Shown here: piece by piece, positions 60,791 through 64,000 of the stretch
How positions within the stretch are numbered: the stretch's first letter is position 1
How the letters are laid out: each line of letters starts with the position of its first letter
Origin: Streptomyces rimosus
Lineage (GTDB): Bacteria; Actinomycetota; Actinomycetes; Streptomycetales; Streptomycetaceae
Direction of reading: 5' to 3'
Length of the DNA stretch: 64,000 nt
Assembly: GCF_008704655.1 (NCBI RefSeq)
Contig: NZ_CP023688.1
Location: 4,898,001-4,962,000 of the forward strand
Made by a program: the position numbers and the translations under genes
The notes under the pieces: model-generated
Databases searched by the model: none
The model's input: the letters and a program-made list of their open reading frames with translations, nothing else
Told to the model about the DNA's origin: nothing

Positions 60791-62469
60791 TGATCGCCAA
60801 GATCGGCAGCGGTAAGGACACCGCCGGTCTCATCCGTTATCTCTACGGTCCCGGCCGGGCCAACGAGCACACCGACCCGCACCTGGTCGCTTCCTGGGAC
60901 GGCTTCGCCCCCGACCCCGGCCGCACGGATGACAACGTCACCGCCACAAGGAAGCTGCTGGTGGCGGATCTCGATCTGCACGTCAAGCAGGCCCGCCGCC
61001 TCGGTCGCGCGCCCAAGCAGCACGTGTGGCACTGCTCGATCCGGGCCGCCCCCGAAGACCGCACCCTCAGCGACGCCGAGTGGGCCACCATCGCTCGCCG
61101 TGTCTTGGCTGTCGCCGGCATCGCACCGGACGAAGATCCGGACGGCTGCCGCTGGATCGCCGTACGCCATGCCGCCGACCACATCCACATCGCCGCCACC
61201 ACCGTCCGCGGCGACCTCCGGCCCGCCCGCCACTGGAACGACTACCTGACCGCCGACAAGGAACTTGCCGCCGTCGAGAAGGAGTACGGGCTCCGGCAGG
61301 TCCGTCGTGGAGATCGCACCGCTGCCAAGCGCCCTACCCGCGCCGAACGGGAAAAAGCCCGCCGCAGCGGCCATGCGACGACCGCCCGCGAGCGCCTGCG
61401 CACCACAGCCCGCACTGCCGTTGCCGCCGCAGCCAGCCCCGAAGAGTTCCTCGCCCTCCTCACGACCACTGACAGCGTGCTGGTCGAGGCCCAGCGTTTC
61501 CCCTCCGGCGACCTCCGCGGCTACAAGCTCGCCCTCAAGGGAGACACCAACGCCGCCGGCGAGCCGATCTGGTACTCCGGCTCCAAGCTCGCCCCCGACC
61601 TGTCCCTCCCCAAGATCCAACAGCGCCTCGAAGCCACCGCCTCCCAACCCGGCACTGGTCGGAGCAGGACCAGCCCGTGGCACCAGGCCATCACTGCCAC
61701 CGAACGCATTCCCCACCATCTTGACCAGGTGGACGACGAAGCGGCCCAAGCCCAGCTGGCCGCCTTCGGCGAAGCCCTCGACGCCCTCCCCCTCCTCGCA
61801 CCCCAGAACATGCGCCCCGAGCTCCGCCAAGCCGCGACCGCATTCGAACGCGCCACCCGCTCCCGCGTCCAGGCCGAACACCACCACGCCCGCACCCTGC
61901 GCGGCGCCGTCCGGGCCATGCTGCGCGAACCCTCCCCCAAGGACGGAGCTGCCCTGGCGATGCTCCTTGACGCAGCCATCCTCGTCACCCTTGCTGCCGC
62001 CCGCTGGCACCAGCTGCGCCACCACGACCAGCAAGCCGCCGCAGCCCAGCAGTCCCACCTCCACCTCCAGACCACCTACGACCAAACCGCCGTAGCCCCA
62101 CTGGCCGCCCTCGCCCACCACAAACCCGCCGCCCCCACGGTCGAACGGTTCGCCGCCCTGATCTACGAGACGGCCCCCGCGCACGCCCAGCCGATTCTCG
62201 AAGACCCAGCCTGGCACGCTTTGGCCAGCGCTCTCGCCGACGCCGAAGCAACCGGGCACCAGCCCGCCAAGCTCCTCCAGCGGGCCGCCGATCAGCGCTC
62301 ACTCGACGACACCCGCTCACCAGCAGGAACCCTCACCTGGCGCATCCGCCGTATCACCCAGAGCCGCGACACCCCCGACCGAACCCGTGCGACCCCCGGC
62401 ACCAGGCCAGCTCGCCATGCCCCGCACGGGCAGTCCACGGCAGAGACACAGGGGCGACGCCGCCGATGA
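60790..62469 (+). CDS. mobA: relaxase/mobilization protein (MobA/VirD2-type)
   Basis: This 559-aa MOBP-type relaxase nicks oriT and leads the strand to the recipient. The N-terminal domain has MIAKIGSGKDTAGLIRYLYG, WHCSIRAAPEDRTLSDAEWA and the metal-binding AADHIHIAATTVRGD; the likely nucleophile Tyr is in the first 20 residues (RYLYG). The C-terminal two-thirds are helical and Ala-rich with a coiled-coil look, and one hydrophobic helix (AMLLDAAILVTLAAARW). Its stop (62467-62469) directly abuts the end of the convergent WbqC gene (62470). Confidence 0.92.
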   Translation: MIAKIGSGKDTAGLIRYLYGPGRANEHTDPHLVASWDGFAPDPGRTDDNVTATRKLLVADLDLHVKQARRLGRAPKQHVWHCSIRAAPEDRTLSDAEWATIARRVLAVAGIAPDEDPDGCRWIAVRHAADHIHIAATTVRGDLRPARHWNDYLTADKELAAVEKEYGLRQVRRGDRTAAKRPTRAEREKARRSGHATTARERLRTTARTAVAAAASPEEFLALLTTTDSVLVEAQRFPSGDLRGYKLALKGDTNAAGEPIWYSGSKLAPDLSLPKIQQRLEATASQPGTGRSRTSPWHQAITATERIPHHLDQVDDEAAQAQLAAFGEALDALPLLAPQNMRPELRQAATAFERATRSRVQAEHHHARTLRGAVRAMLREPSPKDGAALAMLLDAAILVTLAAARWHQLRHHDQQAAAAQQSHLHLQTTYDQTAVAPLAALAHHKPAAPTVERFAALIYETAPAHAQPILEDPAWHALASALADAEATGHQPAKLLQRAADQRSLDDTRSPAGTLTWRIRRITQSRDTPDRTRATPGTRPARHAPHGQSTAETQGRRRR

Positions 62470-63285
62470 CTAGGGCACGGCCGCCGGCCTGGTGACCAGC
62501 CCAAGCTGGCTATCCGCCAGAGCGCGGCATTCGGCGCCCAGAGACTGAGGGCCCACCTGCATCAAGGGTGTGAGTGCGCTGACCTCGTGGCCGCACCCCC
62601 ACACCCCCACCCCTAGCTGTGGAGGGCGGAACGGGACGACGGCGATGCCGCAGGCATCGAACGGTTCGGCCTTCAGGTACCGCGAGCCCCCTGGGCCGCA
62701 CAGGTACGTCGTCGCACCGGTGGCAACCGCAAGGTCGACAAGGCGCTGCGTCCGGCCCGGGCGGGAAGGCAGGGTGCTGCTGCGCAGTACGCGGCCGGGC
62801 CAACCGAGGGCCTCCAGGAGAGCCCGGGTGGAGGCTTAGGCGACCGCGGCAGTCCTGCCGTTTGTGATGATCAGGTCGAGGACCGGGTCGAGAGCTGCCC
62901 GCAGGACCGGCCAGTGCGGGCTGGCCCCGTAGTGGTGTTGGAGGGTGTGCCGGATACGGCGGCCGGCTCGGGCCGGATCGGCGATCTCCGCATCGCGAAT
63001 GGCGGTCGACCGGCCGTTGGGAAGATGAGTAGGGAGGGTGAGCCACTGCCGCCGCGCCGGATCGTCAAGGGCCGCCAGGCGGGCTCGGTGCTGGTAGTCG
63101 CGGCGGGCGAACTGTACGTCGTCGAGGACGATCCAGTAGTCGGCGGCGAACAGCTTGGCGAGGGTGGTCAGCCGGGGGAAGAAGTTGGGCTGGTGGATCG
63201 CGCACCGCCCGCCTGGCGGCGGCAGGTCAGGAGGTGAGGAGGCGGCTGTCGAAGCCGTCCTTGATGAGGGACTCGTAGGCGGCAT
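62470..63285 (-). pseudogene. WbqC-family gene interrupted by an in-frame TAA
   Basis: The minus strand reads CAIHQPNFFPRLTTLAKLFA, DDVQFARRDYQHRARLA (a WbqC N-terminal half), then meets TAA at 62836-62838, and resumes in the same frame with ASTRALLEALGWPGRVLRSS, TTYLCGPGGSRYLKAEPFDA and VSALTPLMQVGPQSLGAE up to TAG at 62470-62472. Both halves together form a complete WbqC-like protein of about 250 residues. A single base change (TAC or TAT to TAA, at a Tyr of AYAS) explains the break. The true start is unclear: ATG 63285 overlaps ydcF by 59 bp. WbqC proteins are linked to O-antigen or natural-product sugar chemistry. Confidence 0.7.
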
Positions 63286-63895
63286 GTACGTCCTCCGGGA
63301 CGTCCTGCTCGATGGCGAATCCGAGCTTGGGGTATTCGATTACCCGCTGCATGTCTCCGACGAGCATGTCGGTGACGAATGCCTCGTCGCCGATGGCCTT
63401 GAGGTAGTCGTCGAACTCCAGCGGTTCGGACGCGCACACCACCTCCACCTCGGGCCAGACCTGGCGGCAGGTGGCATAGGCGCGTCGTTCCATGTACGGC
63501 ATGGCGGTCAGCAGCACCGACTTCGGCGTGATGCCGGCGGCGGACAGCACCTCCCGGGAGAAGGTGATGTTCTGGCCGGTGTTGGCGGCGTTCGGCTCGA
63601 TCAGGACCGAGGTGTCGGGGACGCCGAGTTCCAGGGCGTGCTCGCGGAAGTGGACGGCCTCGCCGCGTGGGAAGCGGGTGGCGGTGTTGGGGCTGTTGCC
63701 GCCGGTGAAGATCAGGGTCGGGAAGAGGCCGGCGTGGTAGAGCTCGGCGGTGAAGGCGGCGACGCGCAGATCGTGACTGCCCAGGCCGATGGCCACGTCG
63801 CAGGGCCTGAGCTGGTGGTGCATCTGGTGGCAGTCCCAGATGAGTTTCGCGTTGTGCCACTGGTCTTCGGTGATGGTCCGCTGCTTGTCCGTCAC
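63227..63895 (-). CDS. YdcF/ElyC-family (DUF218) protein
   Basis: This 222-aa protein has a Rossmann-like DUF218 fold: VAIGLGSHDLRVAAFTAELY, TLIFTGGNSPNTATRFPRGE and ANTGQNITFSREVLSAAGIT. Family members are SAM-binding (YdcF) or envelope-biogenesis (ElyC/SanA) proteins; no membrane helix is present here, so it is the cytoplasmic type. The GTG at 63895 has GGGAG 5 nt upstream. It lies 13 bp after the end of the preceding partial gene and overlaps the WbqC gene, so the three are probably one operon. Confidence 0.85.
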   Translation of the reverse strand: MTDKQRTITEDQWHNAKLIWDCHQMHHQLRPCDVAIGLGSHDLRVAAFTAELYHAGLFPTLIFTGGNSPNTATRFPRGEAVHFREHALELGVPDTSVLIEPNAANTGQNITFSREVLSAAGITPKSVLLTAMPYMERRAYATCRQVWPEVEVVCASEPLEFDDYLKAIGDEAFVTDMLVGDMQRVIEYPKLGFAIEQDVPEDVHAAYESLIKDGFDSRLLTS

Positions 63896-63908
63896 TCGTT
63901 CTCCCTGG

Positions 63909-64000
63909 TCACCGTCGCCGGGGGCGGTCTGCCCCCTCGCTTGTGGTCCGGATGCCCTCGATGCTGCCCAGTTGGTGGCTCATGCCGTACTGGGCGGCGA
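63909..64000 (-). CDS. C-terminal end of an unidentified gene (partial)
   Basis: From the window edge the minus strand stays open in one frame and ends in TGA (63909-63911), reading AAQYGMSHQLGSIEGIRTTS and nine further residues. It is 13 bp from the ydcF start. I cannot assign a family from 29 residues. Confidence 0.45.
   Translation of the reverse strand, partial: AAQYGMSHQLGSIEGIRTTSEGADRPRRR

Larger units (their letters stand above)
54611..62469. mobile_element. integrative mobilizable element in tRNA-Lys
   Basis: The element starts at the tRNA-Lys gene with int, xre, xis-like, DUF3631, DUF2637, mobC and relaxase genes in an almost gapless order. It has its own integration and DNA-nicking functions but no TraB/FtsK-type pump or type IV secretion gene in the window, so it probably needs a helper for transfer. 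The right end (a second copy of the tRNA 3' segment) is not found before 64000, so YdcF and WbqC genes may be cargo. The end given here is only the end of the last recognised mobility gene. Confidence 0.75.

Noticed and set aside
62510-63046. 178-codon minus-strand frame as a separate protein
   Set aside because: The correct frame for this region continues the WbqC homology through an in-frame stop; this frame is Pro/Arg-rich shadow.
62470-64000. right attachment site (second copy of the tRNA-Lys 3' segment)
   Set aside because: I searched by eye for GGTTCGAGCCCTGATGGCCC and found it only in the tRNA itself, so the element end is not claimed.

Overview
The window is a stretch of high-GC actinobacterial chromosome, almost certainly Streptomyces. 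The evidence is the set of genes and their order: purD, purC, an Lsr2 paralogue (lsrL), purS-purQ-purL, purF, purM, a DUF3073 gene, valine dehydrogenase (vdh), bldC, an HrpA-type helicase and a C-terminally repetitive DEAD-box RNA helicase. From memory this order matches the conserved core of Streptomyces around SCO4068-SCO4096. Rare TTA codons and a mycothiol-dependent-type enzyme fit the same assignment.

Layout. Positions 1-5040 hold a type I restriction HsdR subunit followed by a DUF45/WLM-type metallopeptidase; no HsdM or HsdS is visible. Positions 5169-8347 (minus strand) hold a membrane Ser/Thr kinase and a marR/DJ-1 pair with a double palindrome upstream. Positions 8669-13438 hold a VTC-domain protein, a PLP aminotransferase with a GntR regulator, an unknown protein and a SLATT-domain membrane protein. 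Positions 13764-22686 hold purD, a membrane protein resembling an M48 peptidase without its zinc motif, an N,N-dimethylformamidase-beta-like protein, a divergent LysR/MFS pair and purC. Positions 22761-27242 hold an ABC exporter plus two-component module lying between two nearly identical 109-bp tRNA-Gly(GCC)-plus-terminator repeats. Two unusual tRNA-Gly(TCC) genes follow, then lsrL and the divergent purSQL operon. Positions 31486-37768 hold a DHA2 exporter/TetR pair, an MDMPI/sterol-carrier-like protein, purF and purM. Positions 37879-50528 hold DUF3073, vdh, bldC, hrpA, a YhgE-like membrane protein, five further tRNA-related features and a metallophosphoesterase. Positions 50669-54380 hold a small zincin, a lipoprotein and the DEAD-box helicase.

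From 54611 rightward an integrated mobilizable element occupies tRNA-Lys(TTT). It carries a tyrosine integrase whose last codons and stop lie inside the tRNA gene, an XRE regulator, an excisionase-like protein, a DUF3631 ATPase, a DUF2637 membrane protein, MobC and a MOBP-type relaxase. No TraB/FtsK-type DNA pump is seen, and the right attachment site is not in the window. Beyond the relaxase lie a YdcF-family gene and a WbqC-family gene split by an in-frame stop codon.

How the genes work together. The window carries most of de novo purine synthesis: purF, purD, purS/Q/L, purM and purC. The purSQL genes are translationally coupled, while the other pur genes are dispersed among unrelated genes. 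The most unusual signals are (1) two tRNA-Gly(TCC) genes that lack the D-loop GG and carry TGC in place of TTC in the T-loop, resembling staphylococcal non-proteinogenic glycine tRNAs used for peptidoglycan bridges, and (2) two 120-bp copies of a two-hairpin intergenic element with compensatory base changes in the mobilizable element. All calls rest on reading the sequence and on family knowledge; no database search was run.
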